A stretch of DNA of 64,000 nt from Bosea sp. NBC_00550 (GTDB lineage Bacteria > Pseudomonadota > Alphaproteobacteria > Rhizobiales > Beijerinckiaceae), in NCBI RefSeq assembly GCF_026020075.1, contig NZ_CP102772.1:4244501-4308500 (forward strand), given 5' to 3'. The notes beneath the pieces were generated by a model that was not told the DNA's origin, made no database searches, and saw only the letters and a list, made by a program, of their open reading frames with translations. A program made the position numbers and the translations under genes. Shown here piece after piece: positions 1 to 9,617 of this stretch. Numbering within the stretch: the first letter of the stretch is position 1; each line of letters starts with the position of its first letter.

Positions 1-401
1 GCGTCTGGATCTTGGGCGGTGCGACTGCTGCCGCGCTGGCGGTGGCAGGCTGGCGTGCATGGGAGCGCTATCGCGCCGACGCCTATCTCCGTCGCGCCGC
101 CGCGGAAATCGACTCGGCGGCGCTTGCTGGCAATGCGCCCGGCGCCGTTTCGGCCGTACTGAAGCGCGCCGCGATGGTCACCTATGGGCGGGAGCGTGTA
201 GCGTCCCTGACGGGGCCGGCCTGGACGAGCTTCGTCGTCGAGACGGCGCCTGCCGGCGAAACGATGACGGAACTGACCAGCAGCCTGCATGGGCTGTTTT
301 CGGCAAACGCTTCTTCATCCGCACAGGACCCTGCTGCGTTGGCTGCTCAAGCCAAGGTCTGGCTGCGGGGCCAGCGCGGCCGCGTTTCAGGGCGGAGGTG
401 A
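1..401 (+). CDS. DUF4381-type membrane protein (5' end outside window)
   Basis: The frame is open from base 3 to the TGA at 399-401, so this is the 3' part of a gene that starts before the window. The visible part begins with a hydrophobic stretch (WILGGATAAALAVAGW), a likely membrane helix, followed by an Arg-rich segment (WERYRADAYLRR) and a helical cytoplasmic tail containing LKRAAMVTYGRERVASLTG, which resembles the DUF4381 family. Such proteins are known from bat-type operons next to VWA proteins, as here: the next gene starts 2 bases after this stop. The role is inferred to be an inner-membrane partner of the Bat proteins; the biochemical function is unknown. Confidence 0.72.
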   Translation, partial: VWILGGATAAALAVAGWRAWERYRADAYLRRAAAEIDSAALAGNAPGAVSAVLKRAAMVTYGRERVASLTGPAWTSFVVETAPAGETMTELTSSLHGLFSANASSSAQDPAALAAQAKVWLRGQRGRVSGRR

Positions 402-403
402 CG

Positions 404-1420
404 ATGCTCTCCTTCGCTCATCCGTGGGTCGTTCTGCTCGCTCCGCTCCCGCTGCTCGTCTGGTTCGCGCTGCCGGCCCATGCGGAGCGGCGCGCCGGTC
501 TGCGCGTGCCCTTCTTCGACAGGCTGGCAAGGCTGAGCGGGCAGCAGCCCTATTCCGGCGGCGTCGTCGCGCGGCGCCATCTCGGCCGTCTGCTGGTCCT
601 GGCGCTGGTCTGGCTGATGACCCTGGCGGCGCTGTCCCGGCCGCAATGGATCGAGCCGCCTCTGCATCGCGACGTGCCCACCCGTGACCTGCTGGTCCTC
701 GTCGATCTCTCCGGCTCGATGGACACCAAGGATTTCGTCGATGCCTCCGGCAAGACCGTGGACCGCCTGACGGCTGTGAAGCAGGTGCTCGACGACTTCC
801 TCTCGCGCCGCAAGGGCGATCGCGTCGGCGTCGTCGTCTTCGGCGATGCGCCTTTCGCGCTGGTGCCCTTCACCACCGACCTGGAGCTGTGCCGCGCGAT
901 GTTGCGCGACACCGATGTCGGCATGGCCGGGCCGCGCACGGCCTTCGGTGACGCCATCGGCCTCGGCATCGGGCTGTTCGCCAAGAGCACGGTCAAGGCC
1001 AGGACGATCATCGCCCTGACCGATGGCAACGACACCATGAGCAAGGTCCCGCCCGCGGAGGCCGCGCGCGTCGCCAAGGACAAGGGCATCGTGATCCATA
1101 CCGTCGCGGTCGGCGATCCGCAGGCGGCTGGCGAGGACAAGCTCGACGAGGCCGCGCTGAAGGAGGTCGCGGACACGACCGGCGGCGGCTTCTTCCGCGC
1201 GCTCGACCGCACCCAGCTCGCCGACATCTATCGCCGCCTCGATGAGATCGAGACCCGCCATATCGATACGGTGAGTTTCCGCCCGCGCCGCGACATCTTC
1301 TGGGTGCCCATCGCCGCGATGCTGGTGCTCACCATGCTCGCGCAGTCATTGTTCATCTGGCGCCGGCATAGGCGCAGCCCAGCCCCGGAACCGCAGGCGA
1401 TTGCGGGAGCGCCGCGATGA
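404..1420 (+). CDS. batA: VWA domain membrane protein, BatA-like
   Basis: A 338-residue von Willebrand factor A protein anchored in the inner membrane. Predicted membrane helices lie near residues 6-24 and 61-78, and a C-terminal one near 305-322. The MIDAS metal site is intact: DLSGS at residues 101-105, a Thr in GPRTAFGDAIG, and an Asp in ALTDGND. ATG 404 was chosen because GGAGG lies 5 bases upstream at 394-398; a GTG at 398 is also in frame. It sits between the DUF4381 gene and a second VWA gene, the usual bat (Bacteroides aerotolerance) arrangement. A MoxR ATPase and a DUF58 protein are often upstream in such operons and would lie outside the window. The proposed stress/envelope role is inferred from the family. 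Confidence 0.88.
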   Translation: MLSFAHPWVVLLAPLPLLVWFALPAHAERRAGLRVPFFDRLARLSGQQPYSGGVVARRHLGRLLVLALVWLMTLAALSRPQWIEPPLHRDVPTRDLLVLVDLSGSMDTKDFVDASGKTVDRLTAVKQVLDDFLSRRKGDRVGVVVFGDAPFALVPFTTDLELCRAMLRDTDVGMAGPRTAFGDAIGLGIGLFAKSTVKARTIIALTDGNDTMSKVPPAEAARVAKDKGIVIHTVAVGDPQAAGEDKLDEAALKEVADTTGGGFFRALDRTQLADIYRRLDEIETRHIDTVSFRPRRDIFWVPIAAMLVLTMLAQSLFIWRRHRRSPAPEPQAIAGAPR

Positions 1421-2334
1421 TGGGCGCGCTCGCCGCTTTCCATTTCGAGCGGCCGCTCTGGCTGCTGGCGCTGCTTCCTGCGGCCGCGCTCTGGCTGATC
1501 CAGCGCCGCCACTCCGACACGCTGCAGCAATGGCGGCGCGTGATCGACCCGGCACTGCTGTCCCATCTCATCGTCGGGACCGACCAGCATAGGCGCGTGA
1601 CGCCGTCGGACTGGCTGTTCCTGGGCTGGATCATCGCGGCAATCGCCGTCGCCGGCCCGGCCTGGCAGCGCGAGCCATCGCCCTTCGCCGACGCCAAGCC
1701 CGCCGTCGCGGTCGTGCTCAAGGTCGCGCCTTCCATGCTGACCGGAGACCTCGCCCCGACGCGACTCGACCGCGCGCGGCAGAAGCTTGCCGATATCCTG
1801 GCCGCGCGCGAAGGGGCTTCGACGGCGCTCGTCGCCTATGCCGGCTCGGCGCATCTCGTCCTGCCGGCGACGCCGGACAGCGCCGCGGTGCTCGATCTCG
1901 CCAAGGCCCTCTCGCCGCGCATCATGCCGAAGGAGGGGGAGGATCTCGCCGGGGCGCTGGCGCTCGCGAGGCGTGCGCTCGCAGGCAGTGCCGATGGCGG
2001 CTCGATCCTGGTCATGGCGGATACAATCGCACCCGAGGCGGTCGCCGATCTGGCCCGGACCAAAGGTCCCGGCGTGACGTTGCTCGCATTGGTAGCGCCG
2101 GGGATCGATGCGAGCGGCGTGGCGGAGGCTGCGCGGGCGATCGGGGCCGTGACGATCGCGACGACGCCGGACCAGACGGACGTCACCGCCGTCGTGCGCC
2201 GTCTCGACAGCCGGGATGTGGCGGCGAGCATCACGGGGGAAGGGGAGCATTGGCGCGAGGCCGGCTACTGGCTGGTCCCGTTCCTCGCTCTACTGTCCCT
2301 GTTGTGGTTCCGGCGCGGATGGGTGCTGGCATGA
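1417..2334 (+). CDS. batB: VWA domain membrane protein, BatB-like, with degenerate MIDAS
   Basis: A 305-residue VWA-fold protein whose ATG overlaps the stop of the preceding gene (ATGA), so translation is probably coupled. Membrane helices are predicted near residues 12-27 and 64-81 and at the C-terminus (WLVPFLALLSLLWF). The position of the MIDAS DxSxS motif reads K102-V-A104-P-S106 (within VVLKVAPSM), so the metal-binding Asp and first Ser are missing, and the Thr loop reads EGEDLAGAL. Metal-dependent ligand binding is therefore unlikely, and a structural partner role for BatA is inferred. The family call rests on fold-like pattern and operon position. Confidence 0.8.
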   Translation: MMGALAAFHFERPLWLLALLPAAALWLIQRRHSDTLQQWRRVIDPALLSHLIVGTDQHRRVTPSDWLFLGWIIAAIAVAGPAWQREPSPFADAKPAVAVVLKVAPSMLTGDLAPTRLDRARQKLADILAAREGASTALVAYAGSAHLVLPATPDSAAVLDLAKALSPRIMPKEGEDLAGALALARRALAGSADGGSILVMADTIAPEAVADLARTKGPGVTLLALVAPGIDASGVAEAARAIGAVTIATTPDQTDVTAVVRRLDSRDVAASITGEGEHWREAGYWLVPFLALLSLLWFRRGWVLA

Positions 2335-2972
2335 GAAGCGCCCGCCCGCTGCCATCATCCCCCTACATCCTCATCGCCGTCGCGACGGTCCTCGCATTGC
2401 TGGCCGCGAGCTACCGGCTCGGCTGGCGCGATCTCTGGCTGACGCCGGATCAGCGCGGGCGGATGCTTCTGGGCGAGAATCGGCCGGCCGATGCGGCGCG
2501 AGCCTTCCGCGATCCGCTCTGGCGGGGCATCGCGCTGTTCCGCGCCGGGGATTTCAAGGAGGCCGCCCAGGCCTTCGCGGCCCGCGACACGGCTGAAGGC
2601 GCTTTCGACCAGGGCAATGCGCTGGTGATGCTCGGCCAGTACGACGATGCGATGAAGCGCTACGACCGGGCGCTCGCCTTGCGGCCCGGCTGGCCGGTGG
2701 CGCTCAACAACCGCGAGATCGCGCGCATTCGCGCCGAGCGGAAGAAAACGACGGGTGGCGATACCGGTAATACCGACACGAAGGCCGATGAGATCGTCTT
2801 CGACAAGACGAAGAAAGGCGGGGAGGATTCGACGGTCGAAGGCGAGAAGCCGATGTCCGACGAACAGGTCCGCGCCCTCTGGCTGAAGCGCGTCCAGACG
2901 CAGCCAGCCGACTTCCTGCGCGCCAAGTTCGCCTATCAGCTGCAGGCGCAGCCGGGCGGGACGGCGCCATGA
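2331..2972 (+). CDS. TPR protein of the bat operon, BatC-like
   Basis: A 213-residue protein starting at ATG 2331, which overlaps the preceding stop (ATGA). One N-terminal membrane helix (YILIAVATVLALLAASYRL) is followed by a periplasmic TPR region: AARAFRDPLWRGIALFRAGDFKEAAQAFAA reads as one helix-turn-helix pair, and a second repeat covers the GNALVMLGQYDDAMKRYDRAL segment. The C-terminal third is charged and low complexity (KKTTGGDTGNTDTKADE). TPR proteins in this operon position are thought to scaffold the VWA proteins; that role is inferred. The longer upstream frame (from 2250) lies inside batB and was not used. Confidence 0.78.
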   Translation: MRSARPLPSSPYILIAVATVLALLAASYRLGWRDLWLTPDQRGRMLLGENRPADAARAFRDPLWRGIALFRAGDFKEAAQAFAARDTAEGAFDQGNALVMLGQYDDAMKRYDRALALRPGWPVALNNREIARIRAERKKTTGGDTGNTDTKADEIVFDKTKKGGEDSTVEGEKPMSDEQVRALWLKRVQTQPADFLRAKFAYQLQAQPGGTAP

Positions 2973-4234
2973 GGGTGGTCCTGGCGCTCCTGCTCGTTCT
3001 TCTCCCGGCCCTCGCGCAGGCGCAGGCTCCCGCAGGCGAGCCGGTCATCCGCACCATGCTCGATCCTGCGCAGGGCGCCGTCATCGGCCAGCCCGTGCGA
3101 TTGAATGTCGAGGTTCTCTTCCCCGGCGAGATGCTTCACCCGCCGCGCGTCGCCGTTCCCGAGGCCGCCGGCGCGCAGATCCTGCGTTTCGAGACGCAGG
3201 CGACGACGATGCGCGAGCGGATCGGCGAGCAGGACTATGTCGGCCAGAGCTTCGAATTCGTGCTGTTCCCGCGCCGCGGCGGAGCGATCGCCGTTCCCGC
3301 GCCGAGCGTGACGCTGCTCGATCGCAGCGGCGAGCCGGCGGGTTCCGCGAAAGGCGAACCGACGCGCATCGACGTGACCGTGCCGCCCGGCATCGACCCG
3401 TCGGGCCCGGTGCTGGCTGCCGACCGCGTCGATGTCGAGCAGAGCTGGTCGCCCAATCCCGCGACGGCGCAATTCAAGCCGGGCAGCGCACTGGTGCGGC
3501 TGATCCGGCGGCAGGCCGATGGCGTGCCCGCGCTCGGGATGGCCGAGTTCCACTTCGCCGCTCCGGAGGGCGTGCGTATCTATGCCGATCCGCCCGTGGC
3601 GGAGGATCGCAGCAATCGCGGCAATGTCGAAGGGCACCGCACGGACAAGGTCACCTATGTCTTCGAGAGGGCCGGAAGCTATGAGCTCCCGGCGCTCTCC
3701 CAGCCCTGGTGGAACCTGTCGGACAAGCAGGCGCGGATGGAGACCTTGCCGGGTGTCGCGGTGACGGTCGCTGCGGCCCCCGCTGCCGGCCGGCCGGATG
3801 CGCAGAAGCGGTGGCCCGGGCTGGCCTGGCTCGCCGCTGCCCTCGTGCTCGCCATTCTGGCCGCTGTTCTTATTGTCCTTCGCCCGAAGCTTTCGGCTCT
3901 CTGGCAGCAGGCGGTAATGCGCCATCGGTCGTCCGAGGCTGCGGCGCGTCGCGAATTGCTGCGCACAGCCAGGGCCGGGGATGCCTCGAAAACCTATCAG
4001 GCGTCCTCGCACTGGCTCCGCCGCTTGCCACCCGACGAGCAGCAGCGTGTGCGGTCGAGCGCTTTGGCTCCCGCCTTGGCCCGGCTCGAACGCGCTTTGT
4101 TCGGCGCGGGCCCGGCCTGGGACCGGGCGGCGGGAGCCGCCTTCGCCAGCGCCGTGACCACCTTCCATCGTCAGAATCGATCGCCGCCTCATCGGGTGGT
4201 CGAGCCGCTGCCGCCGCTCAATCCGATCGCCTGA
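2969..4234 (+). CDS. batD: BatD-like protein
   Basis: A 421-residue exported membrane protein, with its start overlapping the previous stop (ATGA). A signal peptide covers about residues 1-20 (LLLVLLPALAQAQA). A large periplasmic beta-rich region follows, and one membrane helix lies near 281-303 (WLAAALVLAILAAVLIVL) before a cytoplasmic helical tail. This topology and its place as the last gene of the DUF4381-VWA-VWA-TPR operon fit BatD/oxygen-tolerance proteins. It probably forms a membrane complex with the VWA proteins. The exact function is unknown even in better-studied relatives. Confidence 0.78.
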   Translation: MRVVLALLLVLLPALAQAQAPAGEPVIRTMLDPAQGAVIGQPVRLNVEVLFPGEMLHPPRVAVPEAAGAQILRFETQATTMRERIGEQDYVGQSFEFVLFPRRGGAIAVPAPSVTLLDRSGEPAGSAKGEPTRIDVTVPPGIDPSGPVLAADRVDVEQSWSPNPATAQFKPGSALVRLIRRQADGVPALGMAEFHFAAPEGVRIYADPPVAEDRSNRGNVEGHRTDKVTYVFERAGSYELPALSQPWWNLSDKQARMETLPGVAVTVAAAPAAGRPDAQKRWPGLAWLAAALVLAILAAVLIVLRPKLSALWQQAVMRHRSSEAAARRELLRTARAGDASKTYQASSHWLRRLPPDEQQRVRSSALAPALARLERALFGAGPAWDRAAGAAFASAVTTFHRQNRSPPHRVVEPLPPLNPIA

Positions 4235-4262
4235 AGGGCGTGCAGGGACGACAGGGGAAGAC

Positions 4263-4523
4263 ATGTCCGGTCTCGATATCTTCGCATGGATCGTTCTGGT
4301 GGTCCTCGCCTCCAGCACGGTCTTTGTCGTCGTCTTCATGGCGATGTGGCCCGGCATGGTCGCGCGGCGGCGCAATCATCCCTGGGCCGAGGCGGTTTCG
4401 ATCGGCGGCTGGGTCACGCTCTTCCTGGGCTTCGTGCTCTGGCCGGTCGTGCTGATCTGGGCCTATGTCGATGTACCGGCGAGGCCGGGCCACTCGTCCT
4501 CCGGGACGGAGGCGGCGCGATGA
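4263..4523 (+). CDS. DUF3302 inner-membrane protein (YibI-like)
   Basis: An 86-residue protein with two predicted membrane helices (about residues 5-30 and 45-68) separated by a short basic loop containing WPGMVARRRNHPWAEAV. The composition and the IGGW...WPVVLIWAY pattern fit the DUF3302 family, of which E. coli YibI is a member. As in the yibI-yibH pair, it is immediately followed by an HlyD-type membrane fusion protein, with a 4-base overlap (ATGA). It probably assists that adaptor in the membrane. Function is not established. Confidence 0.72.
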   Translation: MSGLDIFAWIVLVVLASSTVFVVVFMAMWPGMVARRRNHPWAEAVSIGGWVTLFLGFVLWPVVLIWAYVDVPARPGHSSSGTEAAR

Positions 4524-5461
4524 TAGTCGTTCTGCTCAACTTCTATCTCGCCCTGCTCTTCATCCTGGTGAAACTCAGGGTCGTGCCCTTCAATATGTTC
4601 TGGAAGGTTTCGCCGGTCCTCGTCCTGCTGCTTCTGCTCATTGGTCTATTCATCCCTATGAACTGGGGCGCTCCTCAGGGCAGCGTGCTGGTGGTGCGCA
4701 ACTCGGTCGCGATCGTGCCCGACGTCGCCGGCGAGGTGATCGAGGTTCCCGTCCAGGCCAACCAGCCATTGAAGACCGGGGATGTGCTCTTCCGCATCGA
4801 TCCGACGCCGTTCCAGGCCCAGGTCGATGCGATCCAGGCGCAGCTCAAGCTTCAGGAGACGCGTCTCTCCCAGATGACCCAGCTCCAGACCCAGGGCACC
4901 GGCCGGGCTTTCGACGTCGAGGAACGTCAGGCTTCCGTCGATCAGCTGCGGGCCCAGCTCGAAGGCGCCAAGTGGAATCTGGAAAAGACGACGGTGCGCG
5001 CGCCCGCCGACGGCTATGTCACCAATGTCGCGCTTCGGAAGGGAGCGCGCGTCGCCAGCCTGCCGCTCTCGCCGGTCATGGCTTTCATCGACACCGCCGA
5101 TACGATCGTCGGTGTCGAGATCAACCAGACCGATGCGCGTTATCTCGCGCCGGGACAGCCGGTGGAGCTGACCTTCAAGATGACGCCGGGAACGGTGCAG
5201 ACCGGCAAGGTGGAGAGCATCCTGCAGGCGGTATCCACCGGGCAGGTCCACACCTCGGGGGCAGCGGTGACGCCGGGCGCCATCCAGGCGGCTCCCTTCG
5301 TGGTGCGCGTGAGAATCGACGATGCCGCCTTCGCCCGGTCCCTGCCGGCGGGCAGCATCGGCGCCGCCGCGATCTTCACCGACCGGGTGAAGGCCGCTCA
5401 TGTGATCCGGAAGGTCCTCCTCCGGCAGATCGCCATCACCAACTACATCAACCCCTTCTGA
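4520..5461 (+). CDS. HlyD-family membrane fusion (adaptor) protein, YibH-like
   Basis: A 313-residue periplasmic adaptor. Two hydrophobic segments at about residues 2-17 and 28-48 (VSPVLVLLLLLIGLFIP) precede the biotinyl-lipoyl-like half motif (VPDVAGEVIEVPVQANQPLK), a coiled-coil hairpin (about 100-155), and the second half motif (APADGYVTNVALRKG) with a beta-barrel domain after it. ATG 4520 overlaps the stop of the DUF3302 gene, and no alternative start is needed. HlyD/EmrA adaptors connect an inner-membrane pump to an outer-membrane channel; no pump or TolC-like gene is next to it, so the partner is encoded elsewhere or is the DUF3302 protein. Confidence 0.85.
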   Translation: MIVVLLNFYLALLFILVKLRVVPFNMFWKVSPVLVLLLLLIGLFIPMNWGAPQGSVLVVRNSVAIVPDVAGEVIEVPVQANQPLKTGDVLFRIDPTPFQAQVDAIQAQLKLQETRLSQMTQLQTQGTGRAFDVEERQASVDQLRAQLEGAKWNLEKTTVRAPADGYVTNVALRKGARVASLPLSPVMAFIDTADTIVGVEINQTDARYLAPGQPVELTFKMTPGTVQTGKVESILQAVSTGQVHTSGAAVTPGAIQAAPFVVRVRIDDAAFARSLPAGSIGAAAIFTDRVKAAHVIRKVLLRQIAITNYINPF

Positions 5462-5475
5462 GGAGCGAGGCAGCC

Positions 5476-5943
5476 ATGATGAAGCAGATTGCAAAGACCG
5501 CTACGCTGGCAAAGGCCGGTATCATGCTCGCGGCGACGCTGATGCTGGCTGGGCCGGTCAACGCGCAGCAGAGCAATCTCGGGCCGGCGACGGGGAAGGT
5601 CCGAATCCAGCAGGTCCAGGTCGCTTTCATCGGCTCGGGCCAGGTGGGCGGCGGTACGCTCACCTTTCGCGGCCGGAACTATGGCCTGACCGTCGGAGGG
5701 CTCGGCTTCGGCGGCATCGGCGCCTCGCGCCTGACCGCAAACGGGACGGTCTACGGGCTGACGCGGCGCGAGGATTTCGCCGGCGCCTATGTCCAGCTGC
5801 GCGAGGGCTGGGCCCTTGGCGACCAGGGAAGCGGCACGCTCTGGCTGCGCAACACCAACGGCGTGACCATGAAGCTGGCGACGCGCCGCAAAGGGTTGCA
5901 GCTGTCGCTCGGCGCCGACGGCGTGCTGATCGGCTTCAAGTAA
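5476..5943 (+). CDS. secreted hypothetical protein, glycine-rich
   Basis: A 155-residue protein with a signal peptide (about residues 1-32, ending GPVNAQ). The mature part is short, Gly-rich and probably beta-stranded (IGSGQVGGGTLTFRG, LTVGGLGFGGIGASRL), ending in GLQLSLGADGVLIGFK. ATG 5476 is directly followed by a second ATG, and GGAGCGAGG lies upstream. It follows the HlyD gene by 14 bases and is followed by a strong terminator, so it is the last gene of that operon. Similar exported proteins are known in Hyphomicrobiales, but I cannot assign a function. Confidence 0.7.
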   Translation: MMKQIAKTATLAKAGIMLAATLMLAGPVNAQQSNLGPATGKVRIQQVQVAFIGSGQVGGGTLTFRGRNYGLTVGGLGFGGIGASRLTANGTVYGLTRREDFAGAYVQLREGWALGDQGSGTLWLRNTNGVTMKLATRRKGLQLSLGADGVLIGFK

Positions 5944-5947
5944 TGGC

Positions 5948-5980
5948 AAAGCCCGCGCAGACACTGTCTGCGCGGGCTTT
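5948..5980. terminator. bidirectional intrinsic terminator between convergent operons
   Basis: A near-perfect hairpin, GCCCGCGCAGACA / TGTCTGCGCGGGC (5951-5977), is flanked by AAA on the left and TTT on the right. It lies between the end of the secreted-protein gene (5943) and the end of gyrB (6010), so it can serve both strands. Confidence 0.85.
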
Positions 5981-6009
5981 GAAACGCCGTGCCGGCTTCG
6001 GCGCCGAAA

Positions 6010-8529
<2,520 letters not shown>

Positions 8530-8571
8530 TCACGCGCCTACGCGTGCGTGTACGCGGGAGGCGCGATCTCG

Positions 8572-9504
8572 TCAGGATCGCCCCGCGAGAGGCAGTGCCT
8601 CCATGCTGAGCTGCACCCTGTCGCGCCCTTCAGTCTTGGCGCGGTAGAGCGCGCGGTCGGCGCGGCCATAGATCGTGGCCGCGGTATCGCCGGGCTGGTA
8701 GGTGGCGACACCGGCCGAGCAGGTATAGCTTACCGCTGGCCGATCGGGCAGGGGATGTGCCGTGCGGGCCTGCGCCAGCAGATGCTGGACGAAGACCACC
8801 GAGTTCTCGGCCGGCGATCCCGGCATGACCAGCATGAACTCCTCGCCGCCGATCCGGCCGAAGCAATCGGTCCGCCGGATCACGCCATGCACGAGATTGG
8901 TGAAATGGCGCAGCACCATGTCGCCGCCTTGATGGCCGAAGCGGTCGTTGATGCTCTTGAACAGGTCGATGTCGAACAGGCAGACGCTGAGCGCGCTGTC
9001 CGGCACGAGCGCTGCCGCCTTGATCAGTGCTTCCAGCCGGCCGAAGACGAAGCGGCGATTGGCGGTGCTGGTCAGTTCGTCGGTCTGGGCCGCGCGCATC
9101 GCCAGGTCGCGATCCTGCCGGAGCAGCCTTTCCTCGCGGCGCAGGTCGCTGATCTCGCTCGCGATGCAGAGCATCCAGCCATTGGGCCGGACGGTTTCGG
9201 TCATCCACAGCCAGCGCCCGTCGACGAGATCGGTCTCATAGGCCCGAAACGGCGTCTTGCCGCGCCGCGACTGGGTCGAGGTCAGCCAGGCTTCGAGATC
9301 GCTGGCCTGGATCGCCGTGCCTTTGAAGGCGGTGTGGTTCCGGCGCATGATCTCGGTCCAGGTCGGAGTTTCGCCGGGCGCGAGATGGAAGGTCCGCCGG
9401 AAGGCGTCGTTGGCAAGGCGCAGGCGATCGGTCTCGTCATAGACCGCGAGCAGGACGTCCGAATGTTCGACCAGATCGGCGAACTGTTCGCGGGTTTTGT
9501 CCAT
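8572..9504 (-). CDS. PAS-like / GGDEF diguanylate cyclase
   Basis: A 310-residue predicted diguanylate cyclase making c-di-GMP from two GTP. The N-terminal half is PAS-like (VLLAVYDETDRLRLANDAF), and a short coiled segment (RREERLLRQDRDLAMRAAQ) leads into the GGDEF domain with DELTSTANRR. The active site reads GGEEF near residue 220, and the inhibitory I-site RxxD (RRTD) is present five residues before it, so product inhibition is expected. No transmembrane segment or EAL domain is present. ATG 9504 was preferred to an in-frame TTG at 9579, because the PAS region starts at once; the ribosome site is weak for either. Confidence 0.88.
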   Translation of the reverse strand: MDKTREQFADLVEHSDVLLAVYDETDRLRLANDAFRRTFHLAPGETPTWTEIMRRNHTAFKGTAIQASDLEAWLTSTQSRRGKTPFRAYETDLVDGRWLWMTETVRPNGWMLCIASEISDLRREERLLRQDRDLAMRAAQTDELTSTANRRFVFGRLEALIKAAALVPDSALSVCLFDIDLFKSINDRFGHQGGDMVLRHFTNLVHGVIRRTDCFGRIGGEEFMLVMPGSPAENSVVFVQHLLAQARTAHPLPDRPAVSYTCSAGVATYQPGDTAATIYGRADRALYRAKTEGRDRVQLSMEALPLAGRS

Positions 9505-9617
9505 GGACCGTTCGGCTTGCCGGGACGCCGCCGTAGCGCCCTGCGCGATCAGGATGCCCCATCCGGAGCCACGATCCAACCCCGGCTTCGGTTGCCGCTG
9601 AGGCGTGGTTACCAGTG

